Assembly (NCBI RefSeq): GCF_040105385.1
Contig: NZ_JBEDNQ010000004.1
Span: forward strand, 248,001-312,000
From: Pseudonocardia nematodicida
Lineage (GTDB): Bacteria > Actinomycetota > Actinomycetes > Mycobacteriales > Pseudonocardiaceae
DNA length: 64,000 nt
Reading direction: 5' to 3'
The notes beneath the pieces were generated by a model. It was not told where the DNA came from. It was given only the letters and a program-made list of their open reading frames with translations, and searched no databases. Both the position numbers and the translations under genes were made by a program. Positions within the stretch are counted from its first letter, which is position 1; each line of letters starts with the position of its first letter. Positions 25,714-34,381 of this stretch are shown here, piece by piece.

Positions 25714-25767
25714 GTGAACTATCCAGTTGTCGGCTCGCCGGTTCGTGTCGACCCCGTCGCGCCGGTG

Positions 25768-25857
25768 CGGAGGCTCCGGGATTTGAACCCGGGATGGGGG
25801 GTTACCCCAAACCGCATTAGCAGTGCGGCGCCATAGACCAGACTAGGCGAAGCCTCC
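25768..25857 (-). tRNA. tRNA-Ser (anticodon GCT)
   Basis: 90 nt with the long variable arm of class II tRNAs. Acceptor arms GGAGGCT and AGCCTCC pair, discriminator G; the anticodon loop CTGCTAA gives GCT; the variable arm TTTGGGGTAACCCCCC and T loop GGTTCAAATCC are clear. It lies 54 bp upstream of tRNA-Arg on the same strand. It is intact, unlike the tRNA-Ser(TGA) fragment at 49239. Confidence 0.95.
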
Positions 25858-25934
25858 CCGGTGCCTCACGGCCACCAGCGAGGAGAACAGTACACGGCCC
25901 CCCGGCCGACGATCGACCGGGGGGCCCGCGCGGG

Positions 25935-27929
25935 CTACCGGGCCCACTCCACGAACGGGGTGAGCGCGTCCGGGTTCTGCAGCGCCCCGGCACTGACCGC
26001 CTTCTCCGGCGCGACGCCGGAGAGGATCTTCTTCACCGGGACCTCGAGCTTCTTGCCGTTGAGCGTCCGGGGAACCGCGTCGACGACGACGAACCGGTCC
26101 GGCACGTGCCGCGGCGAGAGCTCCGAACGCAGCGCCCTCCGCAGGTCCGGCTCGACCTGCTCGAGGGTCACGCCGTCGTCGAGCACGAGGAAGCAGAGCA
26201 GCGCCCCCTCCTCCCGGGCTCCCAGCGCGGTGGTGTCGATCACCAGCGAGTCGGCGACGCCGGCGAAGTTCTCCACCACCGAGTAGAAGTCCGCGGTCCC
26301 CATCCGGACCCCGCCGCGGTTGAGCGTCGAGTCCGACCGGCCGTAGATCACGTACGAGCCGCGCGGGGTGCGCCGCACCCAGTCGCCGTGCCGCCAGTGA
26401 CCCGGGAAGTCCTCGAAGTAGGACTCGCGCAGCCGGGTGCCGTCCGGGTCGTTCCAGAACATCACCGGCATCGACGGCGTCGGGTTGGTGATGATCAGCT
26501 CGCCGACGTCGTCGAGCAGGTCGGTGCCGTCCTCGGCGAAGGACCGCACGTCCGCGCCCAGCGCGGCGCAGGACAGCTCACCGAGCCACACCGGCACGGT
26601 CGGGGCCGAGCTCAGGAAGGCCGCGCAGACGTCGGTCCCGCCGGACACCGAGCAGATCTGGATGTGGCTGCCCGCGGCGTCGGCGATCCAGCGGAACCCG
26701 TCGGACGACAGCGGCGCGCCGGTGGAGCCGAGCGCCTCCATGGCGGACAGGTCGTGGTCGTCGCCGGGGCGCAGGCCGGCCTTGAGGCAGGACTGCACGA
26801 ACGGTGCCGACACCCCGAACAGCTTCACCCGGTGCTTCGCCGCCAGCGCCCACAGCGCGTTCAGGTCGGGGTGGCCCGGGCTGCCGTCGAACATCACGAT
26901 CGTCGCCCCGGCCATCAACCCGCCGGCCAGGAAGTTCCACATCATCCAGCCGGTCGTGGTGAACCAGAAGAACCGGTCCCCCGGCCCGAGGCCGTGCTGC
27001 AGGCGCATCGCCTTGAGGTGTTCGAGCACGATGCCGCCGTGGCCGTGCACGATGCCCTTCGGCAGGCCCGTCGTGCCCGACGAGTAGAGCACCCACAGCG
27101 GGTGGTCGAACCCGACGGCGGTGAACTCCAGCGGGGCGGACTCCGCGGTGAACTCCGCCCACGACGTCGTGTTGTCCAGCGTCGCGTCCGGGTCCAGGTA
27201 GGGCACGAGGACGGTCTGGCGCAGCGACGGCATCTGCTCCTGCAGCACCGCCACGTTCTTCCGGACGTCGAAGCCCTTGCCGTTGTAGCGGTACCCGTCG
27301 ACGGCCACCAGCACCGTCGGCTCGATCTGGGCGAACCGGTCGTGCACCGCCCGCGCGCCGAAGTCCGGTGAGCACGACGACCAGATCGCGCCCAGGCTCG
27401 CCGTCGCCAGGAACGCGACCAGGGTCTCGGGAGAGTTCGGCGCGAGCGCGACGACCCGGTCCCCCTCGCCGACCCCGGCCCGGACCAGCCCGGCGCGGGC
27501 GCGGGCGACCTGCTCGCGCAGCTCGGCGTGCGTGACGGTGCGCTCGAGGCCGTCCTCGCGTGCGAACTCGACGGCGACGTCGTCGTCGGCCCGGCCCGGC
27601 CCCGGGGTCAGGACGTGCTCGGCGTAGTTCAGCGTCGAGCCCGGGAACCACTCCGCGCCCGGCATGTCCCGCGAACCCAGCGTCGCGGTCGGCCGGTCGT
27701 GGAAGATCACCCCGCAGTACTCGGCGACGGCCGCCCAGAAGCCGTCGGAGTCCCGCACCGACCAGTCGTGCAGCTGGGCGTAGTCGGTGACATCGGTGAC
27801 CGGCGCGCCGCGCTCGTCCCGGACCCAGCGGGCGAAGGCGGCGATCTCGGTGTCCGGCAGCTTCTCGGGATCGGGCCGCCACACCACCTCGGGGGTGTCC
27901 GGATCGGTCACGGTCTGCACTGACGTCAT
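25935..27929 (-). CDS. Acetoacetate-CoA ligase
   Basis: 664 residues from ATG 27929. The AMP-forming ligase core has LWVLYSSGTTGLPKGIVHGH, the downstream YGRSDSTLNRGGVRMG, and the C-terminal Lys in PRTLNGKKLEVPVKKIL. The N-terminal part (DYAQLHDWSVRDSDGFW, GAEWFPGSTLNYAEHVL) and total length are those of acetoacetyl-CoA synthetase rather than acetyl-CoA synthetase. It activates acetoacetate to acetoacetyl-CoA in the cytosol, feeding ketone-body or polyhydroxyalkanoate/leucine carbon into central metabolism. It appears monocistronic, between the tRNA genes and the DLH-like gene. I leave the symbol blank although aacS-type naming would fit. Confidence 0.92.
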   Translation of the reverse strand: MTSVQTVTDPDTPEVVWRPDPEKLPDTEIAAFARWVRDERGAPVTDVTDYAQLHDWSVRDSDGFWAAVAEYCGVIFHDRPTATLGSRDMPGAEWFPGSTLNYAEHVLTPGPGRADDDVAVEFAREDGLERTVTHAELREQVARARAGLVRAGVGEGDRVVALAPNSPETLVAFLATASLGAIWSSCSPDFGARAVHDRFAQIEPTVLVAVDGYRYNGKGFDVRKNVAVLQEQMPSLRQTVLVPYLDPDATLDNTTSWAEFTAESAPLEFTAVGFDHPLWVLYSSGTTGLPKGIVHGHGGIVLEHLKAMRLQHGLGPGDRFFWFTTTGWMMWNFLAGGLMAGATIVMFDGSPGHPDLNALWALAAKHRVKLFGVSAPFVQSCLKAGLRPGDDHDLSAMEALGSTGAPLSSDGFRWIADAAGSHIQICSVSGGTDVCAAFLSSAPTVPVWLGELSCAALGADVRSFAEDGTDLLDDVGELIITNPTPSMPVMFWNDPDGTRLRESYFEDFPGHWRHGDWVRRTPRGSYVIYGRSDSTLNRGGVRMGTADFYSVVENFAGVADSLVIDTTALGAREEGALLCFLVLDDGVTLEQVEPDLRRALRSELSPRHVPDRFVVVDAVPRTLNGKKLEVPVKKILSGVAPEKAVSAGALQNPDALTPFVEWAR

Positions 27930-28003
27930 AGGGGCCAGCTTCCCCGAACCTGCATGCCGCGCACCAGTGGTCGGACACCACACCGGCGAGGGGCGCGGTG
28001 TGC

Positions 28004-28690
28004 TCAGCGCAGGTGTGAGTCGAACCAGTTCAGGACGCGCTCCCAGGCCTCGGCGGCGGCGTCCGGGTCGTCGTCGAAGCGGTATCCGGTGCTCGGGTAC
28101 ACGACGACGTCGGTCGCGACCTCCGACTTCGCCGCCGCGTCCCGCAGCCGTCCGACGGCGGCGCTGTCGCCCTCGGAGTAGATCCCCAGCCACGGGCAGG
28201 TCAGCTCCGGCGCGGTCTCGACCAGCGCCGGCACGCTCGGCGACGGCGAGTGCTCGATGCCCTGCCCGGCGACCGTGACCGCGGCACCGAGCGTCCGGTT
28301 CGCCGCCACCTGCAACGCCACCGTGCCGCCGAGGTCGAACCCGAGGACCCCCATCAGGTCGGACGGGAGCCCGGTGTCGGCCAGCCAGCCGAACGCGGTG
28401 TCGCAGTCGTCCATCACCTCGTCGAGCCGGAGCCCGCCGACCCGCTCGGCCACCTCGGCGTCGGTGCCAGCGGGATCGTCGGTGCCACGGCGGTGGTAGA
28501 GGTGCGGGGCGACGGCGAGCAGGCCGTCGGCCGCCAGCCCGGTCAGCAGCCCCACCACCGAGTCGGTCACGCCGCGCGCCTCGTGCAGCACGACGACCCC
28601 ACCGCGGACGGGCCCGTCGGGCTCGGCGACGGTCAGCGGAAGCTCACCACCGTCGGTCAGCGGAACGGCCTCGGTCCGGGTCCCGGTCAT
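28004..28690 (-). CDS. Dienelactone hydrolase-like protein lacking the catalytic nucleophile and histidine
   Basis: 228 residues from ATG 28690. The alpha/beta-hydrolase fold of the DLH family is evident (VVLHEARGVTDSV with the conserved Glu of that family, LMGVLGFDLGGTVAL, CPWLGIYSEGDSAAV, VVYPSTGYRFDDDP). At the nucleophile elbow the usual Cys of GFCxGG is Asp119, and the catalytic His of the normal GHxF motif is Tyr203; Asp175 is in place. Normal DLH chemistry is thus not expected: either an Asp-nucleophile variant or a non-catalytic binding protein. It lies 60 bp from the divergent aminotransferase start. Confidence 0.8.
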   Translation of the reverse strand: MTGTRTEAVPLTDGGELPLTVAEPDGPVRGGVVVLHEARGVTDSVVGLLTGLAADGLLAVAPHLYHRRGTDDPAGTDAEVAERVGGLRLDEVMDDCDTAFGWLADTGLPSDLMGVLGFDLGGTVALQVAANRTLGAAVTVAGQGIEHSPSPSVPALVETAPELTCPWLGIYSEGDSAAVGRLRDAAAKSEVATDVVVYPSTGYRFDDDPDAAAEAWERVLNWFDSHLR

Positions 28691-28750
28691 GGGTTCACTC
28701 AACCAGAGCGTCGGCCCGCGTTTCGACTCCTGACGGTTACGGTTGCCGGT

Positions 28751-29824
28751 ATGACACCGATCCGTCCCGATCTGGACACCCTGCCCGCGTACGTACCGGG
28801 CCGCGCGATCCCCGGGGCGATCAAGCTGGCCAGCAACGAGGTCGCGGACCCGCCCGCGCCGCCGGTGCTGGAGGCGGTCGCCCGGGCCGCCGCGGGCGCC
28901 AACCGTTACCCCGATCTCGCGGCCGTCGAGCTGATCGGACGGATCGCCGGGTTCCAGCAGATCGCCCCGGAGCGCGTCGCCGTCGGCTGCGGCTCGGTGA
29001 CGATCTGCCAGCAGCTCGTCAACATCACCTGCCTGGGCCCCGGCGACGAGGTGCTCTTCGCCTGGCGCTCGTTCGAGGCCTACCCGATCGTCACCCACAT
29101 CGGCGGGGCGCAGGCCCGCACCGTCGGTCTGACCGATGACCACCGGCACGACCTGGACGCGATGGCCGCCGCGATCACGGAGCGGACCCGGCTGGTGTTC
29201 GTGTGCAGCCCGAACAACCCGACAGGGCCGGCGGTGCACCGTGAGGAGTTCGCCCGCTTCCTGGCCGCCGTCCCGCCGGACGTGCTGATCGTCCTCGACG
29301 AGGCCTACGCCGAGTACGTCACCGACCCGGACGCGGTCTCCGGACGCCCGCTGCTCGACGAGCACCCGAACCTGGTGGTGCTGCGGACCTTCTCCAAGGC
29401 CTACCGGCTGGCGGGGCTGCGGGTCGGGTACGCGCTGGCGTCCGAGGAGGTGGCCACGGCGCTGCGGAAGGTGTGCCCGCCGTTCAGCGTGAGCGTGGTC
29501 GCCCAGGCCGGCGCGATCGCCGCCCTGGAGCACCGCGACGAGATCCTCGCCGGGTGCGCCGACCTCGTCGCCGAGCGGGACCGGGTCGCCGCGACCCTGC
29601 GCGGCGAGGGCTATCCGGTGCCGGAGACCCAGTCCAACTTCGTCTGGCTGCCGCTCGGTGACCGTGCCGCCGAGTTCGCCGCGCACTGCCTGGAGCGCAA
29701 GGTGATCGTGCGGCCGTTCCAGCCGGACGGCGTGCGGGTCTCGATCAGCCACCCGCCGGAGAACGACCTGCTGCTCGACGCCGCCGCGTCGTTCCCGGGC
29801 CGGCCCGGTCACCCCTCCAGCTGA
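28751..29824 (+). CDS. Histidinol-phosphate/aromatic aminotransferase (HisC/Pat type)
   Basis: 357 residues from ATG 28751. Class I/II PLP aminotransferase motifs: IKLASNEVADPP, FVCSPNNPTGPAV, LIVLDEAYAEYV and the Schiff-base Lys in RTFSKAYRLAGLRVGYA. The short N-terminus and the motif LASNE place it in the HisC2/Pat branch, which in actinobacteria transaminates aromatic amino acids or histidinol phosphate. No his operon surrounds it, which favours the aromatic (phenylalanine aminotransferase) role. Its 3' end overlaps the convergent regulator gene by 16 bp. Confidence 0.85.
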   Translation: MTPIRPDLDTLPAYVPGRAIPGAIKLASNEVADPPAPPVLEAVARAAAGANRYPDLAAVELIGRIAGFQQIAPERVAVGCGSVTICQQLVNITCLGPGDEVLFAWRSFEAYPIVTHIGGAQARTVGLTDDHRHDLDAMAAAITERTRLVFVCSPNNPTGPAVHREEFARFLAAVPPDVLIVLDEAYAEYVTDPDAVSGRPLLDEHPNLVVLRTFSKAYRLAGLRVGYALASEEVATALRKVCPPFSVSVVAQAGAIAALEHRDEILAGCADLVAERDRVAATLRGEGYPVPETQSNFVWLPLGDRAAEFAAHCLERKVIVRPFQPDGVRVSISHPPENDLLLDAAASFPGRPGHPSS

Positions 29825-30540
29825 TAGCCCGCCCCGCGGACGGTCCGGATGCGCTCGGACCCGATCTTGCGCCGCAGGTAGGAGATGTAGACCTGCACGA
29901 GGTTCGCCGACACCGGCTCGGACCAGGCCCGGCCGGCGAGCTCGCCGTGCGTGACGACCTCTCCGGCCCGCTCGACCAGGGCGAGCAGCAGGGCGTACTC
30001 GGTCGGCGAGAGCGCGACCCGGTGGCCGTCGACGAAGACCTGGCCGGCGTCGGCGTCCACCGCCAGCCCGCCGTGCCCGAGCACGGTCGGCGCGGGCAGC
30101 CCGGCCGCGGCCCGCAGCCGAAGCCGGATCCGGGCCGCGAGCTCGTCGGGCATGAAGGGGCGCATCAGGAAGTCGTCCCGGTCACCGCGGAGCAGGGTGA
30201 GGATGCCGGCCCGGCGCTCGCGCGGGACGACCGCGATCAGCGGCGTCGACGGGGACTCGGCCTGCACCGCCCCGACGAGCACCGACGGGTCCGGCCCGGG
30301 GAGCTCCATGTCGAGCACCAGCAGGTCGCCGCGACCGGCACGGACGGAGTCGAGCAGCTCGATGCCGTCGCCGACGGCGACGAGATCGACCCCCTCGGCG
30401 GCGAGGTCGTGGCGCAGCCCGCGCGCGAAGGAGACCGAGGTCGCCGACGACGGCAGCGCGAGGAGCACGGTCAGCGGCGGTGCGGGATGACGGGGCACGG
30501 GGATGGGGAGGGTCGGGGCGGGAGCGGCGCGGCCGTTCAC
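29809..30540 (-). CDS. OmpR-type DNA-binding response regulator with degenerate receiver
   Basis: About 243 residues from GTG 30540 (ATG 30612 would add an arginine-rich extension). The C-terminal winged helix is intact: VALSPTEYALLLALVERAGE, VYISYLRRKIG and IRTVRGAGYQLEG. In the receiver the likely phospho-acceptor Asp77 (LLVLDMELPGPD) is present, but the acidic pair expected after the first strand is replaced by LLALPSS, and the conserved Lys before Pro is Arg127 (FLMRPF). No sensor kinase gene is next to it. This suggests an orphan regulator that may act without normal phosphorylation. It is divergent from the GH16 gene across 278 bp and may control it. Confidence 0.85.
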   Translation of the reverse strand: MNGRAAPAPTLPIPVPRHPAPPLTVLLALPSSATSVSFARGLRHDLAAEGVDLVAVGDGIELLDSVRAGRGDLLVLDMELPGPDPSVLVGAVQAESPSTPLIAVVPRERRAGILTLLRGDRDDFLMRPFMPDELAARIRLRLRAAAGLPAPTVLGHGGLAVDADAGQVFVDGHRVALSPTEYALLLALVERAGEVVTHGELAGRAWSEPVSANLVQVYISYLRRKIGSERIRTVRGAGYQLEG

Positions 30541-30789
30541 GGTGCGTGGTGGCCTTCGAGGGGAGCGTGCGAGAGCATCGTGTCCACACTGTCGCGACCT
30601 GGAGCCGGTCACAATCGACTAACGGTGCGATTCACCCGACACTACTGGTCTATTAGAGTTACCTTGAGAAATCGGCTGCTCCGTTCGGCGTAAGACAACC
30701 CCTCGAAAGGTCCGATTTCGTCTGTGGGCGCACATGATCTACCTGTTAGCGCCCGGGAGCGACCACCGTTCTCAGCAGGGGTGTTCACC

Positions 30790-30807
30790 CTAGGTCACCT
30801 TACCTAG
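30790..30807. promoter_or_regulatory. Inverted repeat upstream of the GH16 gene
   Basis: CTAGGT-CACCTT-ACCTAG, 6-bp arms with a 6-bp spacer, ending 11 bp before the GH16 ATG. The position fits a repressor site or part of the initiation region. The wider 30613-30818 stretch is AT-richer than its flanks and probably holds the divergent promoters. Confidence 0.4.
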
Positions 30808-30818
30808 AGTCTTGCTCC

Positions 30819-32171
30819 ATGCGACGGAAGAGTTCCGCTGCGGTGGATCGGCTCGACACCCGGGAGCCGGTCGAGCGGGTCGCCGCAGAGCACAGCTCCC
30901 CCTCTGTGCCGTCCTCCCGGGCCGGGCGCGACGCGTCCGCTGCCGTTCCTGCCGCGGTCCTGTTGCAGGAGGAGGGCGTGTCCGCCTCCGGCCGGCACCG
31001 CGCCTGGTCCGCAGAGGACGACTTCGCCGGCGGGGACTCGTTCGACGCCGGCCCGGTGACCGGGACCGGGCGGCACGCCGCCGTCGAGACCTCCGGCGGC
31101 GCGCTCGCCGACCTGCACGACACGGACTCCTCGCTGGTCGCGGTCGACCGCTCCGCTCCCGCCGGTCGTTCCCGGCTGCGCCGCTTCGCGCCGCTGGGCG
31201 TCGGTGTGGCCGCGGTGCTGGCCGCCGCGATGGTGTTCACCCTGCTGCAGCCGGGCGCCGAGGACCCGTCGCTGGACGCCGCGCTCGTCGACGACTCGTC
31301 CCGGCGGTCCTCCTCGGAGAACACCCTCGCGACCAACCCGGCCATCGGCAACGGCGGCGCGAACGCGCTCGGGGACGCCGCCGAGGGTGCCGCCGGGCAG
31401 ATCGGGCCGGCGCTGGCCGCCGCCGAGGCCGCCCGGGAGCGGGCCGAGCGGGGCTCCGGATCCGGGGACGCGCCGTCCGGCGACGCCCCGGCCCCGCGCT
31501 CCACGGGCGGTGGTGGTGGCGCCCCGCAGAACCCCGGCGACGGCATCCAGGCCGCGCTGCAGCGTGGCTGGCAGGCGGCCGGCGGGGACGAGTTCCCCGG
31601 CAGCTCGCTCGGCGGGAACTGGTCGGCCTACGACAGCGAGGGGCACGACGGCCAGGGCCGCCGCACCCCGGACGCCGTTTCGGTCGAGAACGGCAACCTG
31701 GTCATCCGGGGCGACTCGCAGGGCAACACCGGCGGCGTCTCCTGGGGCACCCCGCAGATGTACGGCAAGTGGGAGATGCGGGCCCAGTTCCCGGCCGGCG
31801 ACGTCCAATACCACCCGGTGCTGATCCTCTGGCCCAGCGAGATCCCCTGGCCGCGCGGCGGCGAGGTCGACTTCGCCGAGACCACCAGCGCCAGCGACGA
31901 CGTGTCGTTCTTCCTGCACTACGGCGACGACAACCGGCAGGTGCAGTCGACCCGCCGGATCGACATCACGCAGTGGAACAACTACGCCGTCGAGTGGACG
32001 CCGAACGCGATCATCGGCTACATCAACGGCGAGGAGTGGTTCCGCTCCGAGGACCCGGCCACCCTCCCGCCGGGGCCGATGCACGCCACCATCCAGCTCG
32101 ACTACTTCCCGAACGGCAGCCCGGTGCAGCCCTCGGAGATGCGGGTCGCCTGGATGCGCCAGTACTCCTGA
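30819..32171 (+). CDS. Membrane-anchored glycoside hydrolase family 16 protein
   Basis: 450 residues from ATG 30819. The first about 125 residues are polar and cytoplasmic, followed by one membrane helix (PLGVGVAAVLAAAMVFTLL, about 127-146), a disordered Ala/Gly/Ser linker and a GH16 beta-jelly-roll from about 235. The catalytic signature GGEVDFAET (pattern E-x-D-x-x-E) is present, with flanking YGKWEMRAQFPAG and WTPNAIIGYINGEEW typical of laminarinase-like members. It should cleave beta-glucans outside the cell while tethered. The long cytoplasmic N-terminus is unusual for a glucanase and might allow inside-out regulation. It ends at a strong hairpin shared with the M3 peptidase gene. Confidence 0.85.
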   Translation: MRRKSSAAVDRLDTREPVERVAAEHSSPSVPSSRAGRDASAAVPAAVLLQEEGVSASGRHRAWSAEDDFAGGDSFDAGPVTGTGRHAAVETSGGALADLHDTDSSLVAVDRSAPAGRSRLRRFAPLGVGVAAVLAAAMVFTLLQPGAEDPSLDAALVDDSSRRSSSENTLATNPAIGNGGANALGDAAEGAAGQIGPALAAAEAARERAERGSGSGDAPSGDAPAPRSTGGGGGAPQNPGDGIQAALQRGWQAAGGDEFPGSSLGGNWSAYDSEGHDGQGRRTPDAVSVENGNLVIRGDSQGNTGGVSWGTPQMYGKWEMRAQFPAGDVQYHPVLILWPSEIPWPRGGEVDFAETTSASDDVSFFLHYGDDNRQVQSTRRIDITQWNNYAVEWTPNAIIGYINGEEWFRSEDPATLPPGPMHATIQLDYFPNGSPVQPSEMRVAWMRQYS

Positions 32172-32184
32172 CCCGAAGGCCCGC

Positions 32185-32231
32185 ACCGCCCGCCGTCGTC
32201 CGGCGCTCCCCATCGGACGACGGCGGGCGGT
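32185..32231. terminator. Bidirectional terminator between convergent GH16 and M3 peptidase genes
   Basis: Perfect 18-bp inverted repeat, arms 32185-32202 and 32214-32231, loop 11 nt, starting 13 bp after the GH16 stop and ending 6 bp before the peptidase stop. GC-rich with no long T-run, as is common for actinobacterial hairpin terminators. Confidence 0.75.
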
Positions 32232-32237
32232 CGTGTC

Positions 32238-34298
32238 TCAGGTCGTGCTGGTGAGCCCGCGCCGCTCCAGCAGCGGGCCGATCTCCGGGTCCCGCCCGCG
32301 GAACGACCGGTAGGCCTCCATCGGGTCGACCGCGCCCCCGCGGGACAGCAGCTCGGCGCGGAACCGGTCGCCGTTGTCCCGGTGCAGCCCGCCGTGCTCG
32401 CCGAACCAGGCCACGGTGTCGGCGTCGAGCACCTCGGCCCAGATGTAGGAGTAGTAGGCGGCCGCGTAGCCGCTGCCGAACACGTGGTTGAAGTAGGTCG
32501 TCCGGTAGCGCGGCGGGACCTGCGGGTGCGCGATCCCGGCGGCCTCCAGTGCCTGCTGCTCGAACGCGGCGACGTCGGTCACCGCCGCCGCCTCCTCCGG
32601 CGAGAGCCGGTGCCATGCCTGGTCGAGCAGGGACGCGGCCAGGTACTCGGTGGTCGCGAAGCCCTCGCCGTAGCCGCGGGCGGCGAGCGCCGCGGTCAGC
32701 ATCTCGGGCGGGAGCGGTTCGCCGGTGGCGTGGTGGCGGGCGAACGAGGAGAGGATCTGCGGGTCCTCCAGCCACATCTCGTTGACCTGGCTGGGGAACT
32801 CGACGAAGTCGCGCGGCACCGAGGTGCCGGAGAACGTCGGGTAGCGGACCCGGGAGAACAGCCCGTGCAGGGCGTGCCCGAACTCGTGGAACAGCGTGCG
32901 CACCTCGTCGAGGGTGAGCAGCGCCGGCTCCCCCGCGGCCGGCTTGACCAGGTTGAGCGTGTTCATCACGACCGGCGCCGTGCCCAGCAGCGACGACTGC
33001 GACACCAGCGCGTTCATCCACGCGCCACCGCGCTTGGACACCCGCGCCCAGAGGTCGGTGCCGAACAGACCGAGCACCTCACCGTCGTCGTCGCGCACCT
33101 CCCAGAAACGGACGTCCGGGTGGTAGGCGGGCAGGTCGTGCCGCTCGGTCAGCGTGATGCCGTAGAGCAGCCCGGCGGCCCGGAAGACGCCGTCGTGCAG
33201 CACCCGTTCCAGCTCCAGGTACGGGCGCAGCGCGGCGTCGTCGACCGCGTAGTGCTCCCGGCGGTAGCGCTCGGCGTGGAACGCCCAGTCCCACGGCTCG
33301 ATCTCCCCGCCCGCGAGCCCGGCCAGCTCGGCGGCCTCCCGGTCGGCGTTCGCCGTCGCCGCGGGGACCAGGCCCGCCAGCATCTGCCCCGCGGCCTCCG
33401 CCGTGCCGGCCGTGCTGACCCCGGAGCCGCCGTCGGCCGCGCCGATCACGTAGGACGCGTGGTCGGGGTACCCCAGCAGCCGGGCCCGCTCCGCGCGCAG
33501 CGTCACGATCCGCAGCACGACGTCGCGGGTGTCGTGCTCGCCGCCCAGACCGCGCGAGACCGAGGCGCGGTACACCTGCTCACGCAGGGAGCGGTCGGTG
33601 AGCGAGGCCAGGACCGGCTGCGCGGTCGGCAGGACGAAGGTCAGCAGGTAGCCGCCGTCGTACCCGCGGTCGGTGGCCGCGGCCGCCGCGGCGGAGATCG
33701 CGTCGGCGGACAGGCCGTCGAGGCGGGCCGGGTCGGTCACGTGCACCGCGGCGCCGTTCGCCCCCGCCAGCAGCTTCCGGCCGAACTCGGTGGACAGCGC
33801 CGAGAGCTCCTCGTTGAGCGCGCGCAGCCGGTCCTGCTCGGCGGCGGGCAGCCGCGCCCCGGCCCGCACCATGTCCCGGTGGTGGCGCTCGAGCAGCCGC
33901 AGCGACTCCGCGTCGAGGCCGAGCTCGTGCCGGCGGGTGTGCAGCGCGTCGACCCGGGCGAACAGGCCGGGGTCGAGGGAGATCGCGTCGGCGTGCGCGG
34001 CGAGCTTCGGGGCGACCTCGGCCTCGATCTCCTGCACCGCCGGCGAGGTGTCCGCGGAGACCCGGGTGAAGAACAGCCGCGACACCCGGTCCAGCACCGC
34101 GCCGGAACGCTCCAGCGCCACGACCGTGTTCTCGAACGTCGGCTCCCCCGCCGCGACGACGGCCGCGACCTCGTCGCGCTGCTGCGCCATGCCGGCCTCG
34201 AACGCCGGCAGGTAGTGCGCGTCGGTGATCCGGGTGGTGTCGGGCAGCCCGAACGGCAGCGCGCTCGGGGTCAGGAACGGGTTGTCCGCGCTCGTCAT
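32238..34298 (-). CDS. M3-family oligopeptidase (peptidyl-dipeptidase Dcp-like)
   Basis: 686 residues from ATG 34298. The zinc site LFHEFGHALHG is near residue 471, followed downstream by the third-ligand region EFPSQVNEMW, both diagnostic of M3 metallopeptidases (Dcp/oligopeptidase A branch by length). The N-terminal helical half (NTVVALERSGAVLDRVSRLF) is typical. It trims oligopeptides, probably in the cytosol because no signal peptide is seen. It is convergent with GH16 and separated from the upstream GNAT gene by an 83-bp spacer containing a 50-bp palindromic repeat. Confidence 0.9.
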   Translation of the reverse strand: MTSADNPFLTPSALPFGLPDTTRITDAHYLPAFEAGMAQQRDEVAAVVAAGEPTFENTVVALERSGAVLDRVSRLFFTRVSADTSPAVQEIEAEVAPKLAAHADAISLDPGLFARVDALHTRRHELGLDAESLRLLERHHRDMVRAGARLPAAEQDRLRALNEELSALSTEFGRKLLAGANGAAVHVTDPARLDGLSADAISAAAAAATDRGYDGGYLLTFVLPTAQPVLASLTDRSLREQVYRASVSRGLGGEHDTRDVVLRIVTLRAERARLLGYPDHASYVIGAADGGSGVSTAGTAEAAGQMLAGLVPAATANADREAAELAGLAGGEIEPWDWAFHAERYRREHYAVDDAALRPYLELERVLHDGVFRAAGLLYGITLTERHDLPAYHPDVRFWEVRDDDGEVLGLFGTDLWARVSKRGGAWMNALVSQSSLLGTAPVVMNTLNLVKPAAGEPALLTLDEVRTLFHEFGHALHGLFSRVRYPTFSGTSVPRDFVEFPSQVNEMWLEDPQILSSFARHHATGEPLPPEMLTAALAARGYGEGFATTEYLAASLLDQAWHRLSPEEAAAVTDVAAFEQQALEAAGIAHPQVPPRYRTTYFNHVFGSGYAAAYYSYIWAEVLDADTVAWFGEHGGLHRDNGDRFRAELLSRGGAVDPMEAYRSFRGRDPEIGPLLERRGLTSTT

Positions 34299-34320
34299 GG
34301 CGGCGACCTTAGGCGCTGCG

Positions 34321-34370
34321 CGCCCGTGAGTACTTTTCGTGGCCAGAGCCCCGAAAAGTACTCACGGGCG
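34321..34370. repeat. 50-bp perfect palindromic repeat (19-bp arms)
   Basis: Arms 34321-34339 (CGCCCGTGAGTACTTTTCG) and 34352-34370 are exact reverse complements around a 12-nt centre. It lies between the GNAT stop (34382) and the M3 peptidase start (34298), both minus strand. It could terminate the GNAT transcript, but the long AT-containing arms look more like a dispersed intergenic palindrome (REP/BIME-like) than a plain terminator. Confidence 0.7.
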
Positions 34371-34381
34371 GCGCAGCCGCC

